From JAJYSO01 sp964451785 (GTDB lineage: Bacteria > Bacteroidota > Bacteroidia > Flavobacteriales > Flavobacteriaceae): a stretch of DNA of 64,000 nt. The stretch is taken from assembly GCA_964451785.1 (NCBI GenBank), contig CAYVJG010000004.1, forward strand, positions 48,116 to 112,115, written 5' to 3'. The position numbers were made by a program, and so were the translations under genes. The notes below the pieces were generated by a model. That model searched no databases and was not told the DNA's origin. It saw nothing but the letters and a program-made list of their open reading frames with translations. Positions 16,643 through 26,820 of the stretch are shown here, one piece after another (position 1 is the stretch's first letter; every line of letters begins with the position of its first letter).

Positions 16643-16895
16643 AGTTTTGAGGTCTTAAAGGCCTTAGTTAAGCGAAAACTCACCTTGTTTGGCATATTTT
16701 AATAACGAAGTGCAAAAATATGTAATCTTTAAGTAACACTTATTTAATACTTATGTAATGTTTGAGTGTTTGTTTAGAATATAATATTAAAAAAACAGTG
16801 TAAAGTTGATTATTCGTAAGAATGTAAATGTAATTTATGTGATATGAATAGAATATTAAGAGTATTTAAGCTAGTGTGAAGATTCTGTGTGCTTA

Positions 16896-18080
16896 CTATA
16901 TACGATTGGTAACAAGGACCAGCTTCTTTTTTGCTTGGTTTTCGGTGAAGAACAAATAAATATCACCTCCTGGTTTGATTTTAAACTTGCTGTGTAACTG
17001 TTGTGGGCTTACAGGAAAATTGCGTGTGGTGATATTGGCTTTGGTGATGCCGGCTTTTTTGAGCTCTTTTTTGTGTGCTGGGAGGATCTGGTTGATTTTA
17101 AAACGACGTCCGGGAAAGTCTATTAACTTGTCGGCAGTGTAGAGATGCGAGTTGGGAGCAAGCTTATCAATTGAAAAAAACATGCTGATATACTGAAAAA
17201 ATCCGGCTTTTAAAAGCGTTGAATTGGGTTCATAAAGATAGGCTTGGGGGATAGAATAGCTGGCTTGAGATTTACTTTCGTCTTCTAAAGTAGCCGTAAA
17301 TTTTTGTGCGGGTTGATCAAAGTTGATGCAGTGAATATTCGGGTGATCAATAGGAGTTTGACCGATAATCCACAGCAGTTCTTTAACCTCATTTTTAACC
17401 GCAACAATATGAATGGCTTCTACCGTTTTGAGTTGTTCTATACCTTGTTTAAGGTCGAGTAGTGGAGAAGTTTTTAGCAGTATTTTATCTGCTTTTTCTA
17501 ACATTAAATCGCGATGTGTGAGTATGTCAGGTTGGCAATCTGCTAATCGGAATATCTTTTTTCCGGCTGCTGAGCGCCGTGCCGGATCCGCATATATCCA
17601 ATCGACTGGCTTTTGCAATTGCTGTAAATAGGCAATAGAATCACTAGAGATAAATTGACAATTTTGGGTATTAGAAAGCACAGAAAAGTTGTGCTGAGCG
17701 ATCGCTGATAACTCGGCATTGAGTTCACAATGGACTACCTGGTTGAGGTTTTGTGCAAAATAAAAATCATCAATGCCAAATCCTCCGGTAATATCAATCA
17801 GCGTATCACTTGATACAAGCGAAGCTTTATAAGCTGCTGTTTCTTCAGAGGATGCCTGAGCGAGGTTGAGCTGTGGCGGATAAATAACAGCGTCAGATTT
17901 AAACCAAGTGGGGAGCTTTTTTTCAGCTTTTCGTTTGGCCTGAATTTGTTGCACAATAGCCTGAATAGATAGTTCAGAAAATGGGCTGCCTTTTAAAATC
18001 AATTGTGCAGGATCTTCTTTAAGGTGATCATTAATGAAAGTTTGAACCTTTTTTGAAAGCAGTTGAGAATTAATAGCCAT
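16896..18080 (-). CDS. Class I SAM-dependent methyltransferase with THUMP-like domain
   Basis: A 394-residue enzyme. The SAM-binding motif LIDITGGFGIDDFYFAQ lies near residue 92, a catalytic-type IYADPARRSAAGKK motif near residue 165, and the C-terminal THUMP-like domain ends with GGDIYLFFTENQAKKKL. The pattern fits the PG_1098-type methyltransferases of Bacteroidota, whose likely substrate is RNA although the exact site is unknown. The gene's first base overlaps the stop of the upstream AI-2E family gene. Confidence 0.85.
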   Translation of the reverse strand: MAINSQLLSKKVQTFINDHLKEDPAQLILKGSPFSELSIQAIVQQIQAKRKAEKKLPTWFKSDAVIYPPQLNLAQASSEETAAYKASLVSSDTLIDITGGFGIDDFYFAQNLNQVVHCELNAELSAIAQHNFSVLSNTQNCQFISSDSIAYLQQLQKPVDWIYADPARRSAAGKKIFRLADCQPDILTHRDLMLEKADKILLKTSPLLDLKQGIEQLKTVEAIHIVAVKNEVKELLWIIGQTPIDHPNIHCINFDQPAQKFTATLEDESKSQASYSIPQAYLYEPNSTLLKAGFFQYISMFFSIDKLAPNSHLYTADKLIDFPGRRFKINQILPAHKKELKKAGITKANITTRNFPVSPQQLHSKFKIKPGGDIYLFFTENQAKKKLVLVTNRI

Positions 18081-19168
18081 TATAAACCTTTAGTGAGATA
18101 TTTAACCACTTTATATTTACTTAATACTTCTTTGGCAACTACTTTTATAGCGGTGTAGCAAGGCACGGCGATAATCATTCCGAAAATGCCAAAGGTGATG
18201 CCGGCAATTAAGATGATTAAGAAAATTTCGAGTGGGTGTGATTTGACACTCTGTCCAAAAATGAGTGGCTGATTAATAATATTATCAATGAGTTGAACCA
18301 GGAGGTAGCCCGTGAGCACATATAAAATATTAGGCAAAATTTCAGTTGAAAAATCACCGCTGATATGTGTTGATCCTACAAAAAAGACCATTAAAACCCC
18401 AGCGACTACCGGACCGATATAAGGCACTATATTTAAGAAAGCACAAATGAAGGCTACGGCAAATGGATTCTGTACTTCAAAAACCAGTAATAATATGGTG
18501 TAGAGTACAAATAAGACAAATAATTGTAAGGCAATACCTATAAAATAACGCGATAGTAAATTTTTGATTTTGTCAAAAATACGTTTAAAACGTTCTTCAT
18601 TTCCATTTTTTGAAAAAGCGAGGAAGCTATTTAATAATAAATTACTGTCTTTTAAGAAGTAAAAGGAGATGAATACAACAGATAATAAACCAACTAATAT
18701 GGTTCCCATTTTACTGAGTAATGAACTCATAAATAAGGGAATAGAGGTGAAGTCAAAAAACTCAAGAATTTTTTGAAGATGAAAGCTCTCAATTAAACCG
18801 GCTTGCTCTAAGCCTAAATAATCCCTGATTTGAGCATTTAAAACGTTGAGGTTTAGTCGTAGTTGTTCAAAATCTATACGATTAAAATTTTCGCTTTGTT
18901 GATAAATAATAGGGATAAAAAGCGCTATAATACCTAATAAAGTTGAAAAAATAACGAGTAAGGCTAGTATGACTGCCAGTTGATTAGGTAAACGCAATCG
19001 CCTTCTAAAGAAAAAAACCATTGGCCGCCCTACTAAAGCGATAACAGCCGAAATAGCGATGTATAAAAGTATCGACCGGATAGCAAACAAAAAAGCACAG
19101 AGCACTAAAGTGCCGGCAACGATAACCAAGGCGCGTAATATTCCGTATGCTATTGCTTTTTGATCCAT
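18080..19168 (-). CDS. AI-2E family transporter (PerM-like membrane protein)
   Basis: A 362-residue protein with about seven to eight membrane helices and the family features: an N-terminal pair of helices, a soluble segment near residues 90-150, the block NIVPYIGPVVAGVLM near residue 245, and LVQLIDNIINQPLIFGQSVKSHP near residue 290. Family members export small molecules or act as Na+/H+ antiporters. The AI-2 label is historical and the substrate cannot be inferred here. It is directly upstream of the methyltransferase. Confidence 0.9.
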   Translation of the reverse strand: MDQKAIAYGILRALVIVAGTLVLCAFLFAIRSILLYIAISAVIALVGRPMVFFFRRRLRLPNQLAVILALLVIFSTLLGIIALFIPIIYQQSENFNRIDFEQLRLNLNVLNAQIRDYLGLEQAGLIESFHLQKILEFFDFTSIPLFMSSLLSKMGTILVGLLSVVFISFYFLKDSNLLLNSFLAFSKNGNEERFKRIFDKIKNLLSRYFIGIALQLFVLFVLYTILLLVFEVQNPFAVAFICAFLNIVPYIGPVVAGVLMVFFVGSTHISGDFSTEILPNILYVLTGYLLVQLIDNIINQPLIFGQSVKSHPLEIFLIILIAGITFGIFGMIIAVPCYTAIKVVAKEVLSKYKVVKYLTKGL

Positions 19169-19299
19169 GTGGAGGTGTTTTTTAACAAGACAAGCGACTT
19201 GTTATCGCCTACAATATTATTAAATAAATTCCGATTTTGAGCGATTGCTGATGATTAAGCATTGCAATTACTCAATAGCCTTTTTTTAAACGGTACTAT

Positions 19300-19944
19300 T
19301 TAATGCTCAAAAACATAGTTGATGATATTAGCTCCCATTTTTAAAGCTTTGAGTCTGACCGCTTGTGGATCTTTATGCACCGCTTGATCTTCCCAGCCAT
19401 CGCCTAAATCTGTTTCGTAAGTAAACAACAATACCAACCGGTTGTCAATCGTGATGCCAAAGGCTTGTGGGCGTTTGCCATCGTGTTCGTGAATCTTGGG
19501 TAAGCCGTTTTTAAAGGTGTAAAAACTTGAGAAAATAGGATGACTGGCAGGGAGTTCTTTGAGCTGATGATTAGGAAATAATTTTTTAATCTCTCGTTTG
19601 ATATATGGCGCCATGCCATAATTGTCATCAATGTGTAAAAACCCGCCGCTTTTTAAGTAAAGGCGTAAATTTTTTATTTCTTGGTCGTTAAAAAATACAT
19701 TGCCATGTCCTGTCATATGACAGAATGGATAATTGAAAATCTCACTGCTCCCCGGGGTGACTGTGGCGGGCTGAGGGTTGATTTTAGTGTTCAGATGACT
19801 ATTGCAAAACGCAATTAAATTAGGGAGAGAGGTCGGATTAGCATACCAATCTCCTCCGCCTCCATATTTTACGAGCGCAATTTCTTGAGCTGATGCCGAA
19901 AAAATACAGAAAAATAAAGCAAAGGAGATTAATAGCTTTTTCAT
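19300..19944 (-). CDS. DUF4159 secreted protein
   Basis: A 214-residue protein with a Sec signal (LLISFALFFCIFSASAQ, cut near residue 19). The DUF4159 domain contains FPFCHMTGHGNVFF-like and GGFLHIDDNYGMAPYI motifs near residues 72-110. DUF4159 often appears near vWA and MoxR-type aerotolerance proteins and may adopt a glutamine-amidotransferase-like fold, but no activity is established. It sits 18 bp after the threonylcarbamoyl-AMP synthase gene and is probably cotranscribed with it. Confidence 0.85.
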   Translation of the reverse strand: MKKLLISFALFFCIFSASAQEIALVKYGGGGDWYANPTSLPNLIAFCNSHLNTKINPQPATVTPGSSEIFNYPFCHMTGHGNVFFNDQEIKNLRLYLKSGGFLHIDDNYGMAPYIKREIKKLFPNHQLKELPASHPIFSSFYTFKNGLPKIHEHDGKRPQAFGITIDNRLVLLFTYETDLGDGWEDQAVHKDPQAVRLKALKMGANIINYVFEH

Positions 19945-19962
19945 AGTTGAACTTTAGAAGAA

Positions 19963-20577
19963 TTACAATACCAATTCTCCTTTTCCTTGTCTGATAATTT
20001 CTGGCTCTGAACCGGTTAAATCAACCACTGTCGAAGCCGTATTTCCACCATATCCGGCGTCGATAACCACATCGACAAGCTTGCTCCATTTTTCAAAAAT
20101 CAATTCAGGGTCGGTAGTGTATTCAATCACTTCATCCTCATCTTTTATAGAAGTGGTGACAATAGGATTGCCAAGTTCTTCGACTAAAAGCTTACAAATA
20201 TTGTTATCTGGCACTCTAATACCTACAGTTTTCTTTTTCTTGAAAACCGAAGGAAGATTGCTACTGCCTGATAAAATAAAGGTAAATGGCCCCGGTAAGT
20301 TTCGTTTTAGGATTTTAAAAGTAGCATTGTCAATTTGTGCATATTCTGACACCTTGCTCATAGAGCGACACATAAATGACAAATTAGCCTTAGCTAGTTT
20401 TATGCCTTTTATTTGCGCTATCTTTTTTAACGCAGCTGTATTGTTAATATCACAACCTAATCCGTAAACAGTGTCTGTAGGGTAAATAACCAATCCGCCT
20501 TGGCGTAACACTTCTGCAATTTTTTTTATTTGCTTCTCTGTAGGATTCTTTTCGTAGAGCTTGATAAATTCAGTCAT
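19963..20577 (-). CDS. L-threonylcarbamoyladenylate synthase (Sua5/YciO/YrdC family)
   Basis: A 204-residue YrdC-domain protein with LVIYPTDTVYGLGCDI near residue 30, KRNLPGPFTFIL near residue 90 and VGIRVPDN near residue 119. The KxR...SxN set that binds ATP and threonine is mostly recognisable. It should make threonylcarbamoyl-AMP for the t6A modification of ANN-decoding tRNAs. The YciO branch of the family has uncertain activity, and this short form could belong there. It is the first gene of a two-gene unit with DUF4159. Confidence 0.85.
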   Translation of the reverse strand: MTEFIKLYEKNPTEKQIKKIAEVLRQGGLVIYPTDTVYGLGCDINNTAALKKIAQIKGIKLAKANLSFMCRSMSKVSEYAQIDNATFKILKRNLPGPFTFILSGSSNLPSVFKKKKTVGIRVPDNNICKLLVEELGNPIVTTSIKDEDEVIEYTTDPELIFEKWSKLVDVVIDAGYGGNTASTVVDLTGSEPEIIRQGKGELVL

Positions 20578-20673
20578 ATGTTTTAGTGTTAAAGTGGTTA
20601 ATAAAGATAAGCTTTTACTTGTCTTTTCAAAAGAAAAATGGAGTTTTTTACAACTTGAAAATAGCGATTTTTA

Positions 20674-22173
20674 TTACTGATGTGGCAATTGGTAATGTAA
20701 ACCTTCGCCAGGTTGAGGAATAGATTGTTTGATAAACGCTCTGATGTCAGCATTTCCCTTTTTAAGAGCATCAGCTTCCATATAAATCATATGCCCGCTT
20801 TTGTAGCCTTTCCAAGTAGTGCGATTGTTTAAACTTTCAGAGGTCATCAATTGCCACAGGGTGTATTTTGTATTGAAGTAATTACAAATCGACCCGTCGT
20901 AATAACCGGATTGAACCAATAAATGTAATCCGGGATTTTCTTCCATGGCTAAACGCAAATCGGCGCCAGTGTGATTGCGACTGCGTTCCCACGGATGGAC
21001 ATAACGCGATAATAACCAATAAGGGACATCGGTTTTAAAGTTGAGCTCTTGACTGTAATACGCATTAGCGGCAGGTGCAAATGAACGCGCCCAAGCCGGA
21101 ATTTCAGGATTGTAATCCGGACTTGTGCCGGCTAAACGCTCATCAATACCGAGATAACGCGAATCTAATCGCCCGATTGTAAACCCTTCCTTGCGCAAGA
21201 GTTCTTTCCAAAATAAACGCGGAGAAACTTCTAAATTATTTTTAGACCATACCGATTGGTCAATACTTGTATAACGCTCGAGTTGCGTGAGAATTTCTTG
21301 GCGTTCTGTCGATGAAATAGAGCTACCTTTGGCTAAGGCCGGAACGAGCTTGTTTATTGTAAAATCTTCAATCTCCGGAAGGATATCTTCTAATTCTCGA
21401 TTTTGTAAATCAGCTGGTAACTGTTTGTAATACCAGGCTGTAGCGGCGTAATAAGGAATGCTCAACGCATCGCTTAAAGCACCTTCTCGGTCAACGCCTA
21501 ATTCCGTAGGGGATAATAATACAACGCCGTTTAAAAACATCCCTATACCAGCCGATTGCAGGGCTTTTGCTAAGCCTGACACGCGCGTGGTGCCATAGCT
21601 TTCCCCAATTAAAAATTTAGGTGATAACCAGCGGTCGTGACGAGTGATAAAAGTTTGTATCCAGCGCGCTAAGTAATGAATGTCAGCATAAACGCCAAAA
21701 AACATATCCTTTTTTGCGTCAGGATCAACAATGCGCGAATAGCCCGTGTTGACAGGATCTACATACACTAAGTCGGTGGCGTCTAAAATACTATAAGGAT
21801 TGTCTTCTAGTCCGTAAGGCTGCGTGGCGTGTCCTTCGGTATCTACTTTGACCCGTTTGGGACCGGTATAACCCAATTCCATCCAAAGTGAAGCTGAGCC
21901 GGGGCCTCCGTTAAAAGAAATACTGATAGGACGTTGACTCTTGTCTTTAATCCCTGTGCGCTCGTAATAAGTGTAGCCTACAGTAGCTACAATTTTACCG
22001 TCTTTATTCCATACGGGTTGCATGCCTTTGTGAACGAGGTAATGAATTGTTTTTCCATTGATCTGTGCTTGCTGCTTTGTGGTGACAACGGTGTCGACAA
22101 AAATTTTAGTTTGTGCCGATAGGCTAAAAGGAAACACTAGAAAGAAAAATAAGTATATGCTTTTTAAGCTCAT
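20674..22173 (-). CDS. S10-family serine carboxypeptidase-like peptidase
   Basis: A 499-residue secreted protein with an N-terminal signal (FFLVFPFSLSAQ, cut near residue 21). The oxyanion block FNGGPGSASLWMELGYTGP lies near residue 87, the nucleophile motif LIGESYGTTR near residue 190, the acidic residue in SGYYDGSIC near residue 423, and the catalytic His in YKSGHMIYME near residue 462. This is the Ser-Asp-His triad of peptidase family S10. It probably trims peptides in the periplasm or outside the cell. It lies 34 bp after the helicase gene and may share its transcript. Confidence 0.92.
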   Translation of the reverse strand: MSLKSIYLFFFLVFPFSLSAQTKIFVDTVVTTKQQAQINGKTIHYLVHKGMQPVWNKDGKIVATVGYTYYERTGIKDKSQRPISISFNGGPGSASLWMELGYTGPKRVKVDTEGHATQPYGLEDNPYSILDATDLVYVDPVNTGYSRIVDPDAKKDMFFGVYADIHYLARWIQTFITRHDRWLSPKFLIGESYGTTRVSGLAKALQSAGIGMFLNGVVLLSPTELGVDREGALSDALSIPYYAATAWYYKQLPADLQNRELEDILPEIEDFTINKLVPALAKGSSISSTERQEILTQLERYTSIDQSVWSKNNLEVSPRLFWKELLRKEGFTIGRLDSRYLGIDERLAGTSPDYNPEIPAWARSFAPAANAYYSQELNFKTDVPYWLLSRYVHPWERSRNHTGADLRLAMEENPGLHLLVQSGYYDGSICNYFNTKYTLWQLMTSESLNNRTTWKGYKSGHMIYMEADALKKGNADIRAFIKQSIPQPGEGLHYQLPHQ

Positions 22174-22207
22174 AAGAAGGTTAAGGTTTAGTTGGAAAAT
22201 AAGATGA

Positions 22208-24535
22208 TTATTCAGTGACGATTTTTAGCTTAGCAAAACGCAATAACAGTTTTTTTATGCCGCCGTGTTCAAAGTCAATTTCGGCTTTTTTGTCTTGGCC
22301 AATACCTGATACTTCTAACACTTGACCAATTCCAAATCTTCCGTGTTCAACCACTTGCCCTTTCTCTAAGTCGATACTTGGCGCTTTGGTTTGAGTGGTT
22401 GTAGAACCTTCTTTTGGGCGTAAGCGTCTCAGTTTGCGCAATTGCTCTTCTGTAGGCTTGTGGGCTAGAGGAGGAGTACCATTTTTAGGTTTCTCTTGAC
22501 GCAGTTTACTCTTGTCAACTTCGCCAAAAATATTGGTGTCTATGAGTGGTTTATAGCGGTAACTGTCATCTGAAATGAGAAAATCTAAATATTGCTTGTC
22601 AATTTCCTCAATAAATCGGCTGGGTTCAGCGTCAATTAGTTTTCCCCAGCGATAGCGCGATTGGGTATAGGTCAAGTAAGCTTTGTGTTCGGCACGCGTG
22701 AGCGCTACATAAAACAATCGGCGTTCTTCTTCGAGTTCAGAACGCGTATTCATACTCATAGCTGAAGGAAATAAATCTTCTTCCATCCCTACAATATACA
22801 CATACGGAAACTCAAGTCCTTTGGCTAAGTGGATGGTCATGAGTGCCACGCGATCTTCATCGGCAGTTTCTTTATCTAAGTCAGTAGCTAAGGCAATATC
22901 TTCAATAAATTCAGTGATAGAGCCTGTAGCTTCGTCAATTTCCTTTTGACCTTCCACAAAGTCGCGAATACCGTTGAGTAACTCTTCAATATTTTCAACA
23001 CGCATAATTCCTTCAGGCGTACCGTCTTTTTTCATTTCGCGTAAGAGCCCTGTTTTCTTAGCCACCATTTCAGTAACGGTAAAGGCATCATCCACTTGTG
23101 CCGATACTTGAAAACTTTTAATCATATTGGCAAAGTTGAGTAGCTTACTCTGAATGCCTCTATTGATTTTGAGATCTATTTTTTCAATGTTTTCAATGAC
23201 TTCAAAAATGGAACGCTTGTAGTGATTTGCTGCAAGACTGAGTTTGTCGAGTGTAGTTGCTCCAATTCCTCTAGCCGGATAATTGATTACACGTTTTAAA
23301 GCTTCTTCATCTTTTGGATTGATAATTAAACGCAAGTAGGCCAAGACATCTTTAATCTCTTTGCGTTGATAAAAAGAGAGGCCGCCGTAGATGCGGTAAG
23401 GAATATCCTTTTTGCGCAAAGCATCTTCAATAGCCCGACTTTGGGCATTGGTGCGATACAAAACAGCAAATTCACCGTTTTGCATTTGGTTTTTCATCTT
23501 ATTTTCAAAAATAGAACTCGCCACATAACGCCCTTCTTCACCATCTGTCAGCAAGCGATTGACGGTAATTTTAGGGCCTTCATCATTAGCAGTCCACACT
23601 TCCTTTTCGAGTCGTGTTTTATTTTTTTCGATGATAGAATTCGCCGCTTCAACAATATTTTTTGTAGAGCGGTAATTTTGTTCAAGCCTGTAGGTTTTTA
23701 CATTGTCATAATCGCGCTGAAAATTGAAAATGTTATCGATATTCGCTCCGCGAAAAGCATAAATACTTTGGGCATCATCACCTACCACACAGATGTTTTG
23801 AAAGCGATCACTCAACGCGCGCACAATGAGGTATTGTGAGTGGTTTGTATCTTGGTACTCATCAACCAATATATAGCGAAAGCGATTTTGATATTTTGCC
23901 AAGACGTCGGGAAAACGGCTCAACAACTCGTTGGTACGCAGCAATAAATCATCAAAATCCATGGCGCCGGCTTTAAAACAACGATCGACATAATTTTTAT
24001 AAATATCTCCTAAACGCGGGCGCTTAGCCATCGCGTCGGCTTCTTGTAATTCAGCATTTTGGAAATAAGCTTTCACCGTGATTAAGCTATTTTTATACGA
24101 AGAAATGCGTGAAAAAATCTGCTTGTATTTGTAGATGTCTTTATCCAATCCCATCTCTTTAATGATGGCCGATACAAGGCGTTGTGAATCTTGCGAGTCG
24201 TAAATGGTAAAATTTGAAGGATAGCCTAACTTATCGGCTTCAGCGCGTAATAACCTGGCAAAGATGGAGTGGAAAGTCCCCATCCACAGGTTTTTGGCTT
24301 CACTCGCCCCAACAATTCCTGCAATACGACTCTTCATCTCGCGAGCCGCTTTGTTGGTAAAAGTTAAGGATAATATGTTAAAAGGATCAACACCTTGACG
24401 CATTAAATGAGCAATGCGATAGGTCAATACACGTGTTTTTCCTGAACCTGCTCCCGCAATTACAATCATCGGCCCGTCTTTGTGCTCAACCGGAGCGCGC
24501 TGAGCATCATTTAGTTCATCTAAAAAATCTTTCAC
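22208..24535 (-). CDS. UvrD/PcrA-type superfamily 1 DNA helicase
   Basis: A 775-residue 3'-5' DNA helicase with Walker A GAGSGKT at residues 28-34, VDEYQDTN near residue 225 (motif II), GDDAQSIYAFRGA near residue 256 (motif III), LEQNYRSTKNI (motif IV) and MTIHLAKGLEFPYV (motif V). The C-terminus carries the short Tudor-like beta domain typical of PcrA (GRFGIGQVLEVSG). It takes part in nucleotide excision and mismatch repair and clears RecA or stalled polymerase from DNA. It diverges from the glutamate-synthase-like gene across 152 bp. Confidence 0.95.
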   Translation of the reverse strand: MKDFLDELNDAQRAPVEHKDGPMIVIAGAGSGKTRVLTYRIAHLMRQGVDPFNILSLTFTNKAAREMKSRIAGIVGASEAKNLWMGTFHSIFARLLRAEADKLGYPSNFTIYDSQDSQRLVSAIIKEMGLDKDIYKYKQIFSRISSYKNSLITVKAYFQNAELQEADAMAKRPRLGDIYKNYVDRCFKAGAMDFDDLLLRTNELLSRFPDVLAKYQNRFRYILVDEYQDTNHSQYLIVRALSDRFQNICVVGDDAQSIYAFRGANIDNIFNFQRDYDNVKTYRLEQNYRSTKNIVEAANSIIEKNKTRLEKEVWTANDEGPKITVNRLLTDGEEGRYVASSIFENKMKNQMQNGEFAVLYRTNAQSRAIEDALRKKDIPYRIYGGLSFYQRKEIKDVLAYLRLIINPKDEEALKRVINYPARGIGATTLDKLSLAANHYKRSIFEVIENIEKIDLKINRGIQSKLLNFANMIKSFQVSAQVDDAFTVTEMVAKKTGLLREMKKDGTPEGIMRVENIEELLNGIRDFVEGQKEIDEATGSITEFIEDIALATDLDKETADEDRVALMTIHLAKGLEFPYVYIVGMEEDLFPSAMSMNTRSELEEERRLFYVALTRAEHKAYLTYTQSRYRWGKLIDAEPSRFIEEIDKQYLDFLISDDSYRYKPLIDTNIFGEVDKSKLRQEKPKNGTPPLAHKPTEEQLRKLRRLRPKEGSTTTQTKAPSIDLEKGQVVEHGRFGIGQVLEVSGIGQDKKAEIDFEHGGIKKLLLRFAKLKIVTE

Positions 24536-24687
24536 TCTAAAGTCATTTTTTCAATCCGTGAAGGTACTAAATTTTATGAGGACAGGACTGCGGTGCTTAC
24601 CTTTTATTTTGGGATAAAGCTTGTCAATAATTTAGTAAACCGCTTCATTTTTTGTATCTTAGTCAATAGGAATTAAACTTGTAAATT

Positions 24688-26280
24688 ATGGACGGTATTT
24701 TACATTTTCTAAAAGCGATTACCTGGTGGGAGTGGGTACTTGCGGTGTTGATTTTAATAGCTCTTTACGATGTCTTTTTTAATAAAAAACACACCATTAA
24801 ACACAATTTTCCGCTTTTGGGTAGAATGCGTTATATGCTTGAACGCATAGGACCTGAACTGCGTCAATATATTGTGGCTAATAACCGTGAAGAATTGCCT
24901 TTTAACCGCATAGAACGCTCTTGGATTTACGCTTCTGCAAAAAATCAAAACAACTATAAAGGCTTTGGTACTGATCGCGATATTTTTGCCAGCCAATACA
25001 TCTTTGTTAACAATTCTATGATGCCTTTTAAGTTGCCCAAAGATCATCCTAATTACGAGAATCCTTACTTTTTGCCTTGCGCTAAAGTAATGGGACAATA
25101 CAATAAACGCCGTCGTCCTTTTTTACCTTCATCTGTGATTAATATCTCTGCCATGAGTTTTGGGAGTTTATCAGGTCGCGCTGTTGAGTCGCTTAATCGC
25201 GGAGCATTTTTTGGGAATGCTTATCACAATACAGGTGAAGGTGGCTTGTCTCCCTATCACAAAAAAGGAGCAGATGTGATTTTTCAAATAGGAACAGCTT
25301 ACTTTGGTGTACGTGATGAGGAAGGTAATTTTTCAATGCAGGCTTTAAAAAAATTGGTCGATGAGAACCCGCAAATTCGAGCAATTGAAGTTAAACTGTC
25401 TCAAGGGGCTAAACCCGGGAAAGGAGGGGTGCTGCCGGCTACAAAAATCACTAAAGAAATCGCCAGTATAAGAGGTGTACCGCTAGACAAAGATGTGATT
25501 TCACCACCTTATCACACGGCTTTTGATGGGGTAGAAGGGCTGATTGATTTTGTAGAAGCTATAGCTAAAGAAACCGGGTTACCTGTAGGAATTAAAGCAG
25601 CTATAGGAAAGAAAAAACAATGGCGTGAACTGGCTTTTTTGATGAAAAAGCGCAATTGTGGTCCTGATTTTATAACTATCGATGGTGGTGAAGGCGGCAC
25701 CGGAGCAGCGCCACCTAGTTTTGCTGATCACGTGTCTTTACCTTGGGTGTACGGGTTTAGCTCCATTTATCAAGTCTTTAAATATGAAGAGCTCACTAAT
25801 CGAATTGTGTTTATAGGGAGTGGAAAACTCGGTTTGCCGGCCACCGCAGCTATGGCCTTTGCTATGGGTGTTGATTGTATAAATGTAGCTCGTGAAGCCA
25901 TGATGAGCATAGGCTGTATCCAGGCTCAAAAATGCCATACCAATACCTGTCCTACAGGAATTGCCACCCAAAATAAATGGCTTGAAGCTGGTATTAATGT
26001 GAAAGATAAGTCTGTAAGAACTAATTTTTATCTTAAAAATTTTAGGAAAGAATTGCTCGAAATTACCCATGCCTGTGGCTATGAGCACCCTTGCCAAATT
26101 ATGATGGAAGATGTAGATGTCAATCTCAGTGATCAGGATTTCACTAAAAATCTTGCCGCGGCTTATGGCTATCACAAAGTAAAAGTTCCTTTTGAAGGAG
26201 TTGATGCATTGCAAAAAAGTCCTTATCTTGGCGGGCATTATGGAAACAGTATTGTCGATAAAACCCATATTAGATATTAA
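24688..26280 (+). CDS. FMN-binding glutamate synthase-family protein
   Basis: A 530-residue protein. The N-terminus has one membrane helix (residues 10-28), followed by the GltS FMN-binding TIM-barrel domain with NISAMSFGSLSGRAV near residue 151, GEGGLSPYH, VKLSQGAKPGKGG and IDGGEGGTGAAP near residue 331. The Cys pattern near residues 413-423 (CIQAQKCHTNTCPTG) would bind a 3Fe-4S cluster. It lacks the amidotransferase and GXGXG domains of true glutamate synthase, so it is a stand-alone oxidoreductase of unknown substrate. The next small gene follows by 15 bp. Confidence 0.9.
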   Translation: MDGILHFLKAITWWEWVLAVLILIALYDVFFNKKHTIKHNFPLLGRMRYMLERIGPELRQYIVANNREELPFNRIERSWIYASAKNQNNYKGFGTDRDIFASQYIFVNNSMMPFKLPKDHPNYENPYFLPCAKVMGQYNKRRRPFLPSSVINISAMSFGSLSGRAVESLNRGAFFGNAYHNTGEGGLSPYHKKGADVIFQIGTAYFGVRDEEGNFSMQALKKLVDENPQIRAIEVKLSQGAKPGKGGVLPATKITKEIASIRGVPLDKDVISPPYHTAFDGVEGLIDFVEAIAKETGLPVGIKAAIGKKKQWRELAFLMKKRNCGPDFITIDGGEGGTGAAPPSFADHVSLPWVYGFSSIYQVFKYEELTNRIVFIGSGKLGLPATAAMAFAMGVDCINVAREAMMSIGCIQAQKCHTNTCPTGIATQNKWLEAGINVKDKSVRTNFYLKNFRKELLEITHACGYEHPCQIMMEDVDVNLSDQDFTKNLAAAYGYHKVKVPFEGVDALQKSPYLGGHYGNSIVDKTHIRY

Positions 26281-26295
26281 CAACTAAACCTTTAT

Positions 26296-26817
26296 ATGAA
26301 TTCAATTGACCTTTTACAAATTTTATTGAGTATTGGCCCCTGCCTGATTGTTGGTGGGATAGCTTATTATTTTTTTAAAGATTTTGTACGCAATGAAGAA
26401 AATCGACGTCACTATGAAATGCGACGCGAAACTTCTAAAGAAATTATTCCTTATCGCATTCAAGCCTTAGAGCGGATGACCCTCTATTTAGAGCGAATTG
26501 ACCCAGGTAGCCTACTCGTGCGTGTCAAGCCAAATGATAGTGATAAATACGAATATGAAACTGAACTTATTCAGATTATCGAAAAAGAATTTGAACACAA
26601 TTTAACCCAGCAAATCTACCTCAGTTCAAAATGTTGGGACGCTATTCGTGCTACCAAAAATGCTACTATTGCTCTGATTAGAAAAACAAATATGCACGAA
26701 CAAATAACGACTCCTGATCAGTTGCGCGAACTCGTACTTACTGAATTACTCGACAAAGACGCTCCAAGTGCTACAGGTTTAGCTTATATCAAAAAAGAAG
26801 CACGCGAAATGTGGTAA
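26296..26817 (+). CDS. Conserved membrane-anchored protein (DUF7935-like)
   Basis: A 173-residue protein: one N-terminal membrane helix (residues 6-28), then a mostly helical cytoplasmic-type domain with the blocks IIPYRIQALERMTLYLERI near residue 52 and FEHNLTQQIYLSSKCWDAI near residue 98. This pattern is conserved in flavobacteria without a known function. It follows the glutamate-synthase-like gene and converges with the pseudouridine synthase gene, leaving only 3 bp between the stop codons. Confidence 0.75.
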   Translation: MNSIDLLQILLSIGPCLIVGGIAYYFFKDFVRNEENRRHYEMRRETSKEIIPYRIQALERMTLYLERIDPGSLLVRVKPNDSDKYEYETELIQIIEKEFEHNLTQQIYLSSKCWDAIRATKNATIALIRKTNMHEQITTPDQLRELVLTELLDKDAPSATGLAYIKKEAREMW

Positions 26818-26820
26818 ACA

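Noticed and set aside
23366..23839. Plus-strand frame of 157 codons
   Set aside because: It is antisense to the UvrD-type helicase, which covers the region with clear motifs.
25738..26283. Minus-strand frame of 181 codons
   Set aside because: It lies opposite the FMN/3Fe-4S region of the glutamate-synthase-like gene and has no independent support.
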